NCBI RefSeq assembly: GCF_003987655.1
Contig: NZ_NGKC01000017.1
Location: 1 to 54,701, forward strand
Length of the DNA: 54,701 nucleotides
DNA from: Vagococcus acidifermentans
GTDB taxonomy: Bacteria > Bacillota > Bacilli > Lactobacillales > Vagococcaceae
Direction of reading: 5' to 3'
The notes below the pieces were generated by a model. It was not told the origin of the DNA and searched no databases. It saw only the letters and a list, made by a program, of their open reading frames with translations. Of the stretch, positions 28,745 to 40,546 are shown in pieces; the stretch's first letter is position 1; the number at the start of each line of letters is the position of its first letter. The translations under genes were made by a program, and so were the position numbers.

Positions 28745-29254
28745 ATGAAGAAAAAAGCTTTTTACCGGGAAACGATACTCTACCTTATATTTGGTGTTTT
28801 GACGACAGTTGTCTACTTCGTTGTACGCTTCACTGTCAACGATATGACAGGCAGCTCCATGATAGCGGCAGTGGCAGGGCAAGTGTCCGCTATTCTTTTT
28901 GCCTTTTTTACTAATAAGATGTTTGTGTTTCAGGACCGCAAATGGAGCATCCGCGCCTTGCTGATTCAACTGCTGGCGTTTACCACAGGCAGACTCTTTG
29001 TGTTTGCGCTGGATTTGGGTGTTACATACATCGCGATTGAACGGTATGCTGATTTTTTTATCCGATTGTTCCGATTTAACCGGATCGACTATCAAGGCGC
29101 CTTGTTTTCAAACAGTTTGACGGCTAAATATATCGGCAGCCCTGAACTGCTGAATCAGTTTGTATTTGTTTTGCTGCTGCAGGTGTTGGCAATTGTCATT
29201 AATTACGTCGTCTCAAAATTCGGGGTATTCAAAAAGAAAAAATCAGTTTCCTGA
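28745..29254 (+). CDS. GtrA-like membrane protein
   Basis: A 169-residue protein with four predicted helices and the GtrA-family pattern: YLIFGVLTTVVYFVVRF at the N-terminus, FFTNKMFVFQDRKW in the loop after helix 2, and NYVVSKFGVFKKKK at the end. GtrA proteins are linked to polyprenyl-phosphate sugar transfer across the membrane. It follows the HAAS gene by 21 bp and probably shares its transcript. Confidence 0.85.
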   Translation: MKKKAFYRETILYLIFGVLTTVVYFVVRFTVNDMTGSSMIAAVAGQVSAILFAFFTNKMFVFQDRKWSIRALLIQLLAFTTGRLFVFALDLGVTYIAIERYADFFIRLFRFNRIDYQGALFSNSLTAKYIGSPELLNQFVFVLLLQVLAIVINYVVSKFGVFKKKKSVS

Positions 29255-29262
29255 AAAAAATC

Positions 29263-29293
29263 AAGAAGTCTGCCGATTGGCGGTCTTCTTTTT
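29263..29293 (+). terminator. Terminator after the PadR operon
   Basis: AAGAAGTCTGCC pairs with GGCGGTCTTCTT around a GATT loop, followed by a T run. Confidence 0.85.
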
Positions 29294-29364
29294 TTCTTGC
29301 GTCTGCTGCTAAAAAATTACCTTGCTTCCTGACAGATTTTTTAATTTTTTCCGGTGGCAGATGT

Positions 29365-29410
29365 TTGTCTTTTTTTTTCAAGCAGTGTATGATACACATA
29401 AATACACTAA
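29365..29410 (+). promoter_or_regulatory. levR-type gene promoter with palindrome and repeat motif
   Basis: TTGTCT (29365-29370) and TATGAT (29388-29393) have a 17-bp spacer. The -10 lies inside the palindrome GTGTATgATACAC (29385-29397), and AATACACTAA follows at 29401-29410. The same decamer recurs before the sigma-54 promoter at 32376-32385. Confidence 0.6.
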
Positions 29411-29432
29411 AAGATAAAAGGAACGGGGACTA

Positions 29433-32285
29433 ATGAAGAGAATCGACAAAATCTACCTTTATGTTAAGGAACAAACGAAACACCTGACGCCTGATACCCT
29501 TGCCGAAGAGGATGGTGTTACGACAGTTGATGTCTCCACGCGGCTGGGTATTCAGCGGACAAATGCGAGCAAAGATTTGAATCAGCTGGTCCGTGATGAG
29601 CTGTTGGCAAAGATTGACGGCCGTCCTGTCAGATATGTCGTGAAATCCGCGCTGCGGCGTCAGCCTCTAACAAGTCATGTCAGCAGCTATCGTGAAAATT
29701 CACGCGTTGAACCGGCTGCAAGTTCGTTCCTTGTCGACGAAACAGAAAATATTTTTAACCAGATGGTCGGGTCGAAAGGCAGTATGAAAACACCGGTGGA
29801 GCAAGCGAAAGCAGCTATTTTATATCCGCCGAAAGGCTTGAACTGTCTGATTATCGGACCGACCGGCTCAGGCAAGACATACTTTGCCCATGCCATGTTT
29901 CAGTTTGCCAAGGCAAAACAGGTCATTGACAACAAAAAAGAACTGGTTGTGTTTAACTGTGCGGACTATGCCCACAATCCCGAGCTGTTGATGTCGCACC
30001 TCTTTGGTTATGTCGAGGGGGCGTTCACCGGCGCTAAACAATCGAAATACGGGATTATCCAAGAAGCTGACGGAGGTGTCCTGTTTCTTGACGAGGTGCA
30101 TCGTCTGCCGCCGGAAGGGCAGGAGATGATTTTTTATTTCATGGATCACGGGACGTATTCCCGGCTCGGTGAAACGACCAAGGAAAATCATGCAGAAGTT
30201 CGTATCGTTTGCGCCACGACGGAAGACCCGTCTTCGTCATTGCTGAATACATTTGTCCGCAGAATCCCGATAGTGATTCAATTGCCTAATTTCAATGACC
30301 GTCCGGCGCAAGAGAAAATCGACCTTGTCAAAATCATGGCGGCTATCGAAGCCGGCCGCATCCAGAAGCGGATTGTCCTGTCTGAAGATGTGATAAAAGC
30401 GTTGATAGGCAGTGTCACGTACGGCAATGTAGGGCAGCTGAAATCCAGTGTACAGCTGGTCATGGCCCAAGGTTTTCTGAATCATATGGACAAAGATGAG
30501 CTGGTGATTACACCGGATGAGCTGTCTGACAGCATTAAAGAAGGGCTGTTGAAACTGGCCAGCAACCGCAGTGCCTCTGCCGAGATCGCCAAGTATCTGG
30601 AACCGCAGACAGTAATTGTCCCTAATGAACCTGTTTCATTTATTCAGGCGGATTCTTACGAACTGCCTTATAATTTGTATGATATTATCGGCGATAAAGC
30701 AGCCTTGTTGAAATCTGACGGGGTCGATCAGGAAGTGATCAACGATTTTATCACGACTGACATCAATGTCCATTTGAAATCTTTTTACCGCAACCACGGG
30801 TTCACGTTCGACACCAATGACAAATTGGCGGAAATTGTCGATGAATGGATTATCGACATGACGCGGGAGATTTATGAACTGGTCAAAGAACGCCTAAACT
30901 ATGAATTTCAGTCCAACTTTATTTATGCCATGAGCCTCCATATCAGTTCATTTATGAAGAGGATTCAAATCGGGAGTAAGCGGGACACACAATTGAATGA
31001 AAATATCCGCAACATGGTGCTGGATTACCGGGAGGAGTTTCAAGTAGCTAAGGAAATCAAACAGCTGATTGAAGGGCGCTATCAAATGATGATTCCGGAA
31101 TTCGAAACCTATTACTTGACGGTGCTGCTTGTATCGTTGAAGAAAAACAATGACATCGGGCGTATCGGTATCGTCGTGGCGGCTCACGGGAAAAGCACCG
31201 CAACCAGCATGGTTCAAGTCGTTTCGCAGTTGATGAACGTGGACAACTTGCAAGCTGTTGACATGCCTCTGGAAATGAAGCCCAAGGCGGCGCTGGAGGA
31301 AATCATCAAAGCGGTGAGAACTGTCAATCAAGGCAATGGGGTGCTGCTGCTCGTCGATATGGGTTCGCTGAGTACATTCACGGATGAAATTATTGAACGG
31401 ACAGGCATCATGGTCAAGACAGTCGATATGGTGACCACACCGATTGTGCTCGAAGCAGCGCGAAAAACCTCCATGCTGGAAACGAAACTGACCGATGTGT
31501 ATGACACTCTGAAAGATTTCCACGGCTATGCACGTCTCGGGCAAGTCAGCCAGCAGGATACCTCGCATATGTTTCCGCCCATCAAGCAGCGGGCGATTAT
31601 CGCCATTTGCGCATCGGGTGAAGGAACAGCGCAGCGCATGAAAGAATTGATTGAACGTTACTTGGCACCATATGAGAATAATGATCTGGTAGTCTTGCCG
31701 TCTTCAATTTTAAATATCCGTCAGGACATTTCTTCTATCAGACACAAGTATCAAGTTGTCGCAGCGACCGGCATCGCAGATCCGGATTTGGATGTGCCGT
31801 TTATTCCGATGGAAAACTTTTTCTCCGAAAATTCTGCGCAAATAGTTGCCCAGCTGGTGGAACCGGCAACACCGGTGATTCAGGATGTAAATGTTGATGA
31901 GGAGCAAGCGAGAAATGCCTGCATTGATTATATGAGACAGAGCTTCGTGTTTATCAACCCGGACAAGGTAATTGAACCATTATGGCAGTTTGCTGAGCGC
32001 GTCAGCGGCAGTTTAAGCCGTCCGGTTGAATATACATTTTACCTCAATTTAATCATGCATTTGGCAGGGATGCTGGAGCGCCTGATTCATCGGGAACCGC
32101 TGACCGTTGAGAAAGACCAGATTGACAGCCTGCAAAAAGATGCGGCGTATGATGCGGTGATGCGGGCGGTGGCAGCGCTGGAAAGCACCTTTAAAGTATC
32201 TGTTCCCCAGTCAGAGCTCTACTTTTTAGTTCAAATTGCGCAAAATGCGCAAAAAATCAAGACGGACAATACAGATGATCTGTAA
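29433..32285 (+). CDS. LevR/ManR-type sigma-54 activator with PTS regulation domains
   Basis: A 950-residue regulator. Order: winged HTH (residues 1-70), AAA+ sigma-54 domain (about 105-350) with Walker A GPTGSGKT (142-149), the sigma-54 contact loop GAFTGA (196-201) and Walker B GGVLFLDE (214-221); PRD1 with a candidate phospho-His503; an EIIA-Man-like domain with His585 in VVAAHGKS; an EIIB-like region; PRD2 with His876. This is the domain plan of LevR from Bacillus and ManR from Listeria. Phosphorylation by HPr and by the cognate EII would tune it. A perfect -24/-12 promoter lies downstream, before the PTS genes. Confidence 0.93.
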   Translation: MKRIDKIYLYVKEQTKHLTPDTLAEEDGVTTVDVSTRLGIQRTNASKDLNQLVRDELLAKIDGRPVRYVVKSALRRQPLTSHVSSYRENSRVEPAASSFLVDETENIFNQMVGSKGSMKTPVEQAKAAILYPPKGLNCLIIGPTGSGKTYFAHAMFQFAKAKQVIDNKKELVVFNCADYAHNPELLMSHLFGYVEGAFTGAKQSKYGIIQEADGGVLFLDEVHRLPPEGQEMIFYFMDHGTYSRLGETTKENHAEVRIVCATTEDPSSSLLNTFVRRIPIVIQLPNFNDRPAQEKIDLVKIMAAIEAGRIQKRIVLSEDVIKALIGSVTYGNVGQLKSSVQLVMAQGFLNHMDKDELVITPDELSDSIKEGLLKLASNRSASAEIAKYLEPQTVIVPNEPVSFIQADSYELPYNLYDIIGDKAALLKSDGVDQEVINDFITTDINVHLKSFYRNHGFTFDTNDKLAEIVDEWIIDMTREIYELVKERLNYEFQSNFIYAMSLHISSFMKRIQIGSKRDTQLNENIRNMVLDYREEFQVAKEIKQLIEGRYQMMIPEFETYYLTVLLVSLKKNNDIGRIGIVVAAHGKSTATSMVQVVSQLMNVDNLQAVDMPLEMKPKAALEEIIKAVRTVNQGNGVLLLVDMGSLSTFTDEIIERTGIMVKTVDMVTTPIVLEAARKTSMLETKLTDVYDTLKDFHGYARLGQVSQQDTSHMFPPIKQRAIIAICASGEGTAQRMKELIERYLAPYENNDLVVLPSSILNIRQDISSIRHKYQVVAATGIADPDLDVPFIPMENFFSENSAQIVAQLVEPATPVIQDVNVDEEQARNACIDYMRQSFVFINPDKVIEPLWQFAERVSGSLSRPVEYTFYLNLIMHLAGMLERLIHREPLTVEKDQIDSLQKDAAYDAVMRAVAALESTFKVSVPQSELYFLVQIAQNAQKIKTDNTDDL

Positions 32286-32292
32286 ATCAATA

Positions 32293-32330
32293 CACAAAAA
32301 AGATACACTTATCAGTGTATCTTTTTTGTG
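32293..32330 (+). terminator. 16-bp hairpin after the activator gene; possible binding site as well
   Basis: A perfect stem 32293-32308 / 32315-32330 with a 6-base loop contains an A6/T6 stretch. Its centre, GATACAC-TTATCA-GTGTATC, resembles the palindrome in the promoter of the activator gene, and it ends 57 bp upstream of the -24 box, so it might also serve as the activator's upstream site. Confidence 0.65.
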
Positions 32331-32386
32331 CTTAACAGCACTTTTAAATGTTGATATCATCGCTTTATCACAATCAATACACTAAG

Positions 32387-32403
32387 TTGGCACAATACTT
32401 GCA
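32387..32403 (+). promoter_or_regulatory. Sigma-54 (-24/-12) promoter of the PTS operon
   Basis: TTGGCACAATACTTGCA matches the RpoN consensus TTGGCAC-N5-TTGCA at every fixed position. It lies about 125 bp upstream of the first PTS gene and right after the gene for a sigma-54 activator. RpoN itself is not in the window. Confidence 0.92.
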
Positions 32404-32528
32404 TTAATAATAACGAATGTGAAGAATCACTGAATCATTTGTGAAAAAGTATGGAACAGCTTTTAAAGCGGCTAACGATGCAGTCAGTCTGTATCGTGAC
32501 CTCAGCTGAAAAAGGAGGAGGTATGTGA

Positions 32529-33020
32529 TTGGATATTCGACTGGTAAGGATTGACGATCGGTTAATCCATGGACAAGTTGCCACTGTTTGGACGAAAGCC
32601 ATGAAGGTCAACCGGATCCTGGTTGTCAGCGATGATGTCGCTTATGATGCGATGCGTAAAGCGATGCTGATACAGGCATCTCCCCCGGAAGTCAAAGTCA
32701 ACGTCATCACTGTTGCTAAGATGATTGAGATTTACTTTGACGACCGTTTTGATGACTCGTTCAGGGCAATGCTGTTGTTTACCAGACCGCAAGATGTCGT
32801 CACAGTAGTGAAACACGGTGTCGTGCTGGACTCAGTGAATATCGGCGGCATGAGTTTTTCTTCAGGTAAAAAGATGATTACCAATGCTGTTGCCGTGGAT
32901 TCGGATGATATCGACGCATTTAATTATTTGGATTCTCAGGGCATTGCTCTGGAAATCCGCAAAGTGGTGGCAGACTCACAAGTCAATTTGATGGAGCTCT
33001 TGAAGAAAAAGGCGCGCTGA
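32529..33020 (+). CDS. Mannose-family PTS EIIB component, free-standing
   Basis: A 163-residue protein with the EIIB-Man phosphorylation motif RIDDRLIHGQVATVW (His14). Starts at TTG 32529 after AAAGGAGGAGG; ATG and GTG codons in the leader are out of frame or stop at once. A second EIIB is fused to EIIA two positions later, so this one is extra. In LevR/ManR-type systems such an extra EIIB can act as a sensor that phosphorylates the activator. It is 161 bp from the next gene. Confidence 0.92.
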   Translation: MDIRLVRIDDRLIHGQVATVWTKAMKVNRILVVSDDVAYDAMRKAMLIQASPPEVKVNVITVAKMIEIYFDDRFDDSFRAMLLFTRPQDVVTVVKHGVVLDSVNIGGMSFSSGKKMITNAVAVDSDDIDAFNYLDSQGIALEIRKVVADSQVNLMELLKKKAR

Positions 33021-33181
33021 TTTGCAACTGTTTTGAAAAGGGTGACGCAGGATATTGAAAGGAGTGGGGTTGTCAGTTTTTTGGTTTTATTAACTGATTC
33101 TTATTTTATTTGAGTTGCTATTGCCATATTTTTTGGAATCAGTCGGTAAAAGAACAAACATTATATAGGAGGTATCCAAAT

Positions 33182-34171
33182 ATGGTAGGGATTATTTTGG
33201 CGAGTCATGGAGAATTCGCTGAAGGCATCTTGCAATCCGGCACGATGATTTTTGGTGAACAAGAAGACGTTCGTGCGGTCACATTGATGCCAAGTGAAGG
33301 TCCGGATGACTTGAGAGCTAAGATGGAAGAAGCGATTGCTTCATTCAGCGACCAAGAAGAAGTATTATTCCTGGTCGATTTGTGGGGCGGTACGCCTTTC
33401 AATCAGGCTAACACATTATTCGAACAGCATAAGGACAAATGGGCAATCGTCAGTGGTCTGAACCTGCCGATGCTGATTGAATCATATGCATCGCGTTTTT
33501 CAATGACTTCAGCCCATGAAATTGCGGCTCACATCATTGAGACGGGTAAAGAAGGCGTGAAAATCAAACCTGAAGACCTTGAACCTGAAGAGGCGCCGGC
33601 GGAAACTGCTGAAGCCGCTCAACCGGTGGGTGCTATTCCGCCAGGTACAGTTGTGGGCGATGGCAAGATTGAATATGTTTTGGCACGTGTCGATTCCCGT
33701 CTGTTGCACGGACAGGTGGCAACAGCATGGACCAAGTCTGTCAATCCTAACCGCATCATTGTCGTTTCCGATGCAGTTGCCAAGGATGATTTACGGAAAA
33801 AACTTATTGAGCAGGCAGCTCCTCCAGGAGTTAAGGCCAATGTGGTGCCAATCAGCAAGATGATCGAAGTGGCCAAAGACCCTCGATTCGGTAATACAAA
33901 AGCCTTGCTGCTATTTGAAAACCCGCAGGATGTCTTGACGGCTGTTGAAGGCGGCGTTGACATCAAAGAATTGAACGTCGGCTCCATGGCTCACTCTGTC
34001 GGCAAAGTCGTCGTCAGCAAGGTGCTTTCGATGGGCGATGACGATGTGGCGGCATTTGAAAAACTTGCCAGCAAAGGTATCACGTTTGATGTCCGCAAGG
34101 TGCCAAATGATTCACGGGACAATATGAATGACATCCTGAAAAAAGCTAAAGATGAGCTGGCAAAAGCTTAA
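33182..34171 (+). CDS. Mannose-family PTS EIIAB fusion
   Basis: The ATG at 33182 follows AGGAGG; the ORF is open further upstream, but without a ribosome binding site or homology. The 329-residue product has EIIA at residues 1-135 with His9 in IILASHGEFAEG, a Pro/Glu/Ala-rich hinge at about 136-165, and EIIB from about 166 with His176 in RVDSRLLHGQVATAW. It passes phosphate from HPr to the incoming hexose through EIIC/EIID. Closest in plan to ManL/MptA. Confidence 0.95.
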   Translation: MVGIILASHGEFAEGILQSGTMIFGEQEDVRAVTLMPSEGPDDLRAKMEEAIASFSDQEEVLFLVDLWGGTPFNQANTLFEQHKDKWAIVSGLNLPMLIESYASRFSMTSAHEIAAHIIETGKEGVKIKPEDLEPEEAPAETAEAAQPVGAIPPGTVVGDGKIEYVLARVDSRLLHGQVATAWTKSVNPNRIIVVSDAVAKDDLRKKLIEQAAPPGVKANVVPISKMIEVAKDPRFGNTKALLLFENPQDVLTAVEGGVDIKELNVGSMAHSVGKVVVSKVLSMGDDDVAAFEKLASKGITFDVRKVPNDSRDNMNDILKKAKDELAKA

Positions 34172-34204
34172 GAGAAAAAAATACGTTTAAATAGGAGGTA
34201 CATC

Positions 34205-35005
34205 ATGTCTGTTATTTCAATGATTTTAGTAGTGGTCGTGGCCTTTCTTGCCGGTATGGAAGGGATTCTTGATGAGTTTCAATTTCATCAGCCACTAGTA
34301 GCATGTACATTAATTGGTTTAGTTACAGGTAATTTAGAAGCCGGAATTATCCTGGGCGGTTCGCTTCAAATGATTGCACTCGGCTGGGCAAATATCGGCG
34401 CGGCAGTAGCACCAGACGCAGCACTGGCATCAGTTGCATCAGCAATTATTTTGGTTTTAGGTGGTCAAGGTGTCAAAGGTGTCGATACTGCTATTGCAAT
34501 TGCGATTCCATTGGCTGTTGCCGGTCTGGTTCTGACAATGGTTGTGCGGACTTTGGCGGTTCCTATCGTTCACTTGATGGATGCTGCTGCTGAGCGCGGC
34601 GACATTCGTAAAGTTGAAATGTGGCACGTGATTGCGATTTGTATGCAAGGTGTGCGGATTGCTATCCCGGCTGCAGCGCTGCTGTTTATTCCGGCAGACG
34701 TTGTCCGTTCAGCGCTGGAAGCTATGCCTGCGTGGTTGACTGATGGTATGGCAATCGGCGGTGGTATGGTTGTTGCGGTTGGTTATGCAATGGTTATCAA
34801 CATGATGGCAACTAAAGAAGTTTGGCCATTCTTTGTCATTGGTTTTGTTGTAGCAGCTTTGACACAAATTACGCTAATTGGTTTAGGTGCATTAGGTGTT
34901 GCTATGGCACTTATCTACTTAAACCTTTCTAAGATGGGTGGTACTTCAAACGGCGGCGGAAGCAGCACGGGTGATCCACTTGGCGATATTCTGAATGACT
35001 ATTAA
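34205..35005 (+). CDS. Mannose-family PTS EIIC permease
   Basis: A 266-residue membrane protein with several helices and the EIIC-Man features LAGMEGILDEFQFHQPL and GGSLQMIALGWANIGAAVAPD. Together with EIID it forms the sugar channel. AGGAGG precedes the ATG. The C-terminal tail is rich in Gly and Ser. Class IIa bacteriocins use the extracellular loops of such EIIC/EIID pairs as receptor. Confidence 0.95.
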   Translation: MSVISMILVVVVAFLAGMEGILDEFQFHQPLVACTLIGLVTGNLEAGIILGGSLQMIALGWANIGAAVAPDAALASVASAIILVLGGQGVKGVDTAIAIAIPLAVAGLVLTMVVRTLAVPIVHLMDAAAERGDIRKVEMWHVIAICMQGVRIAIPAAALLFIPADVVRSALEAMPAWLTDGMAIGGGMVVAVGYAMVINMMATKEVWPFFVIGFVVAALTQITLIGLGALGVAMALIYLNLSKMGGTSNGGGSSTGDPLGDILNDY

Positions 35006-35026
35006 TCTGGAAAGGGGAGAATAAAA

Positions 35027-35941
35027 ATGGCAGAAGAAAAAATTTCATTAACTAAAAGAGACCGTTTATCAGTAGCATGGCGTTCGACATTTATTCAAGG
35101 GTCATGGAACTATGAGCGGATGCAAAATGGCGGCTGGGCATTTGCAATGATCCCTGCTATCAAGAAATTATACAAATCAAAAGAGGACCGTATCGCAGCA
35201 CTGAAACGGCACCTTGAATTTTTTAATACTCACCCATACATTGCATCACCGATTCTTGGTGTGACACTTGCTCTTGAAGAAGAGCGTGCCAATGGCGCAC
35301 CAGTTGATGATGTTGCAATTCAAGGGGTAAAAGTCGGTATGATGGGACCTTTGGCCGGTGTCGGTGACCCGGTGTTCTGGTTTACTGTCCGTCCAATGCT
35401 GGGTGCACTAGGTGCTTCCCTTGCGTTGTCAGGCAACATACTTGGCCCGATCTTATTCTTTGTTTTGTGGAATGTGATCCGCTGGGGCTTCATGTGGTAT
35501 ACGCAAGAATTCGGCTACAGCGCCGGTTCTAAAATCACTGACGACTTGTCCGGCGGTCTGCTGCAAGATGTGACAAAAGGTGCATCGATTCTCGGGATGT
35601 TCGTGCTGGCGGCACTTGTTCAGCGGTGGGTATCCATCAACTGGCAGCCGATCGTTTCAAAAGTCCAGCTGGCCGAGGGAGCTTACATCGAATGGGACAA
35701 GTTGCCTAGCGGGGTCGAAGGTATCCGTCAAGCATTTGAACAAGTCAATTCAGGTCTTGCAATGTCGCCGGTGAAAGTCACCACGCTGCAAGATAACTTG
35801 GATGCGCTGATTCCTGGGTTATCTGCGTTATTACTGACATTCCTGTGTATGTGGCTGCTTAAGAAAAAAGTATCGCCAATCGTTATCATTTTAGGTTTGT
35901 TCGTGGTCGGTGTTGTCGGACACGTGATCGGCTTACTGTAA
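35027..35941 (+). CDS. Mannose-family PTS EIID permease
   Basis: A 304-residue protein with the EIID-Man N-terminal part (WRSTFIQGSWNYERMQNGGW), GPLAGVGDPVFWFTVRPMLG in the middle, and a C-terminal anchor ending at GHVIGLL. It is the last gene before a strong terminator. Length is normal for ManN/MptD. Confidence 0.95.
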   Translation: MAEEKISLTKRDRLSVAWRSTFIQGSWNYERMQNGGWAFAMIPAIKKLYKSKEDRIAALKRHLEFFNTHPYIASPILGVTLALEEERANGAPVDDVAIQGVKVGMMGPLAGVGDPVFWFTVRPMLGALGASLALSGNILGPILFFVLWNVIRWGFMWYTQEFGYSAGSKITDDLSGGLLQDVTKGASILGMFVLAALVQRWVSINWQPIVSKVQLAEGAYIEWDKLPSGVEGIRQAFEQVNSGLAMSPVKVTTLQDNLDALIPGLSALLLTFLCMWLLKKKVSPIVIILGLFVVGVVGHVIGLL

Positions 35942-35949
35942 TTGATTGA

Positions 35950-36000
35950 AAAAAGAGCTTGGGGCATAACGCATCTGTTCATGCTCCGGCTCTTTTTTTT
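35950..36000 (+). terminator. Terminator after the EIID gene
   Basis: AAAGAGC plus GGGGCAT pair with ATGCTCC plus GCTCTTT around a 13-base loop, followed by T8. manO downstream therefore needs read-through or its own promoter; TATAAT lies at about 36052. Confidence 0.8.
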
Positions 36001-36093
36001 TAAAATAGTAAAAACATAACCTTTTTAATGGCGTATGCCGTGAAAGCAACGTATAATTGAATATATATCATTAAGTGAAATGGAGTTGCCCGC

Positions 36094-36471
36094 ATGGTTC
36101 AATCGTTAAACACAAAAATCGATTTGGTGATTGATGCAACGTCATTTTCCGGACTGACAGATTATGGGCAGATTATGATCGGGGACAAAGGGTTTGAGTT
36201 TTATCACGGTCAAGATCCCCGGAAGTTCATTCAGATACCTTGGGAAGAAGTGGATTATGTGATTGCCTCCGTCATGTTCAAAGGAAAATGGATTCCGCGT
36301 TATGCCATTCAAACGAAGAAAAACGGCACGTTTAGTTTTTCTTCAAAAAAACCTAAAGAAGTGTTGAGAGCAGTTCGGAATTATATCGACCCGGACCGCA
36401 TGGTTCAGTCGTTAAGTTTTTTTGATGTCATTAAACGGGGCATTCGCTCGAAGTTTAAAAAGAAGTCCTGA
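36094..36471 (+). CDS. manO: ManO-like protein (DUF956)
   Basis: A 125-residue protein of the DUF956 family, found beside mannose-PTS operons in Lactobacillales and Listeria. The pattern TDYGQIMIGDKGFEFYHGQDPRKFIQIPW is typical (residues 22-50), with a basic C-terminus. A regulatory role in PTS expression is assumed, not proven. It is separated from EIID by a terminator. Confidence 0.88.
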   Translation: MVQSLNTKIDLVIDATSFSGLTDYGQIMIGDKGFEFYHGQDPRKFIQIPWEEVDYVIASVMFKGKWIPRYAIQTKKNGTFSFSSKKPKEVLRAVRNYIDPDRMVQSLSFFDVIKRGIRSKFKKKS

Positions 36472-36498
36472 TAATACAGCAACTCGCCAAATCAGCTG

Positions 36499-36536
36499 AA
36501 AGTCCGTTGGAACGTTTAGTTTAACGGGCTTTTTTC
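36499..36536 (+). terminator. Terminator after manO
   Basis: AAAGTCCGTT pairs with AACGGGCTTT (one G-T pair), followed by T residues. Confidence 0.75.
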
Positions 36537-36761
36537 AATGCGCACAAGTGACGGAAATGTATTGTTTTTATTCCGCATTTTTTTTACACTAAAACGGTTA
36601 CCCGTTTGGTAATTATAGAAATTCTAATCTGGCTTTCACTGATTCCTTTGAAAAATACTAAATATTGACTTTTTCGGTTGAAACTGGTGGAAATTAATTC
36701 TCAATTAGGCTAGAATGAAAGAGGTAACATTTTATTAAACAAATGCAGTGGAGGGAAAAGA

Positions 36762-37529
36762 ATGTCCGTTTTAGAAATAAAAAACTTACACGTGTCTATT
36801 GAAGACAAAGAAATTTTAAAGGGCGTTAATTTGACCATGAAAACGGGTGAAATTCACGCCATTATGGGACCAAACGGAACAGGTAAGTCGACCTTGTCAG
36901 CGGCAATCATGGGGAATCCGAACTACACAGTCACTGAGGGTGAGATTTATCTGGATGGGGAAGACGTACTTGAGATGGAAGTAGATGAACGCGCACGCGC
37001 CGGTCTCTTCCTAGCAGTGCAGTACCCTAGTGAAATTCCGGGCATCAGCAATGCCGAATTCATGCGTGCGGCAATCAACTCCAAACGCGATGACGACAAT
37101 AAAATATCAGTGATGGACTTTTTGAAAAAACTTGACGAAAAGATGGCGCTTTTGGATATGCCGGAAGAAATGGCTGAACGCTATTTGAACGAAGGATTCT
37201 CCGGCGGTGAGAAAAAGCGGAACGAAATTTTGCAGTTGTTGATGCTTGAACCGACATTTGCCGTGTTGGATGAAATCGACTCAGGTCTGGATATTGACGC
37301 GCTGCAAGTCGTTTCAAAAGGTGTCAATCAGATGCGCGGCGATGATTTCGGCGCCCTGATTATTACGCACTACCAGCGCCTGCTGAACTACATCACGCCA
37401 GATGTTGTTCATATCATGATGGACGGGAAAATTGTGATGACCGGCGATGCTGATTTGGCAAAACGTCTGGAAGCAGAGGGCTACAAAGGGTTAAGCGAAG
37501 AACTGGGTATCGAGTTTGATGAAGAATAA
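36762..37529 (+). CDS. sufC: Fe-S assembly ATPase SufC
   Basis: A 255-residue ABC-type ATPase of the SufBCD scaffold. Walker A is GPNGTGKST (residues 36-44), the signature GFSGGEKKRNE, Walker B FAVLDEIDSGLD. First gene of sufCDSUB, the canonical Gram-positive order; GGAGGG precedes the ATG. The only Fe-S assembly operon in the window and probably essential. Confidence 0.97.
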   Translation: MSVLEIKNLHVSIEDKEILKGVNLTMKTGEIHAIMGPNGTGKSTLSAAIMGNPNYTVTEGEIYLDGEDVLEMEVDERARAGLFLAVQYPSEIPGISNAEFMRAAINSKRDDDNKISVMDFLKKLDEKMALLDMPEEMAERYLNEGFSGGEKKRNEILQLLMLEPTFAVLDEIDSGLDIDALQVVSKGVNQMRGDDFGALIITHYQRLLNYITPDVVHIMMDGKIVMTGDADLAKRLEAEGYKGLSEELGIEFDEE

Positions 37530-37548
37530 TGTAAAGGAGACAAGATAA

Positions 37549-40532
<2,984 letters not shown>

Positions 40533-40546
40533 GGAGTGTGACAGGA

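Noticed and set aside
30948-31568. 206-codon ORF on the minus strand inside the LevR-type gene
   Set aside because: Histidine- and phenylalanine-rich shadow of the PRD/EIIA coding region, with no start signal.
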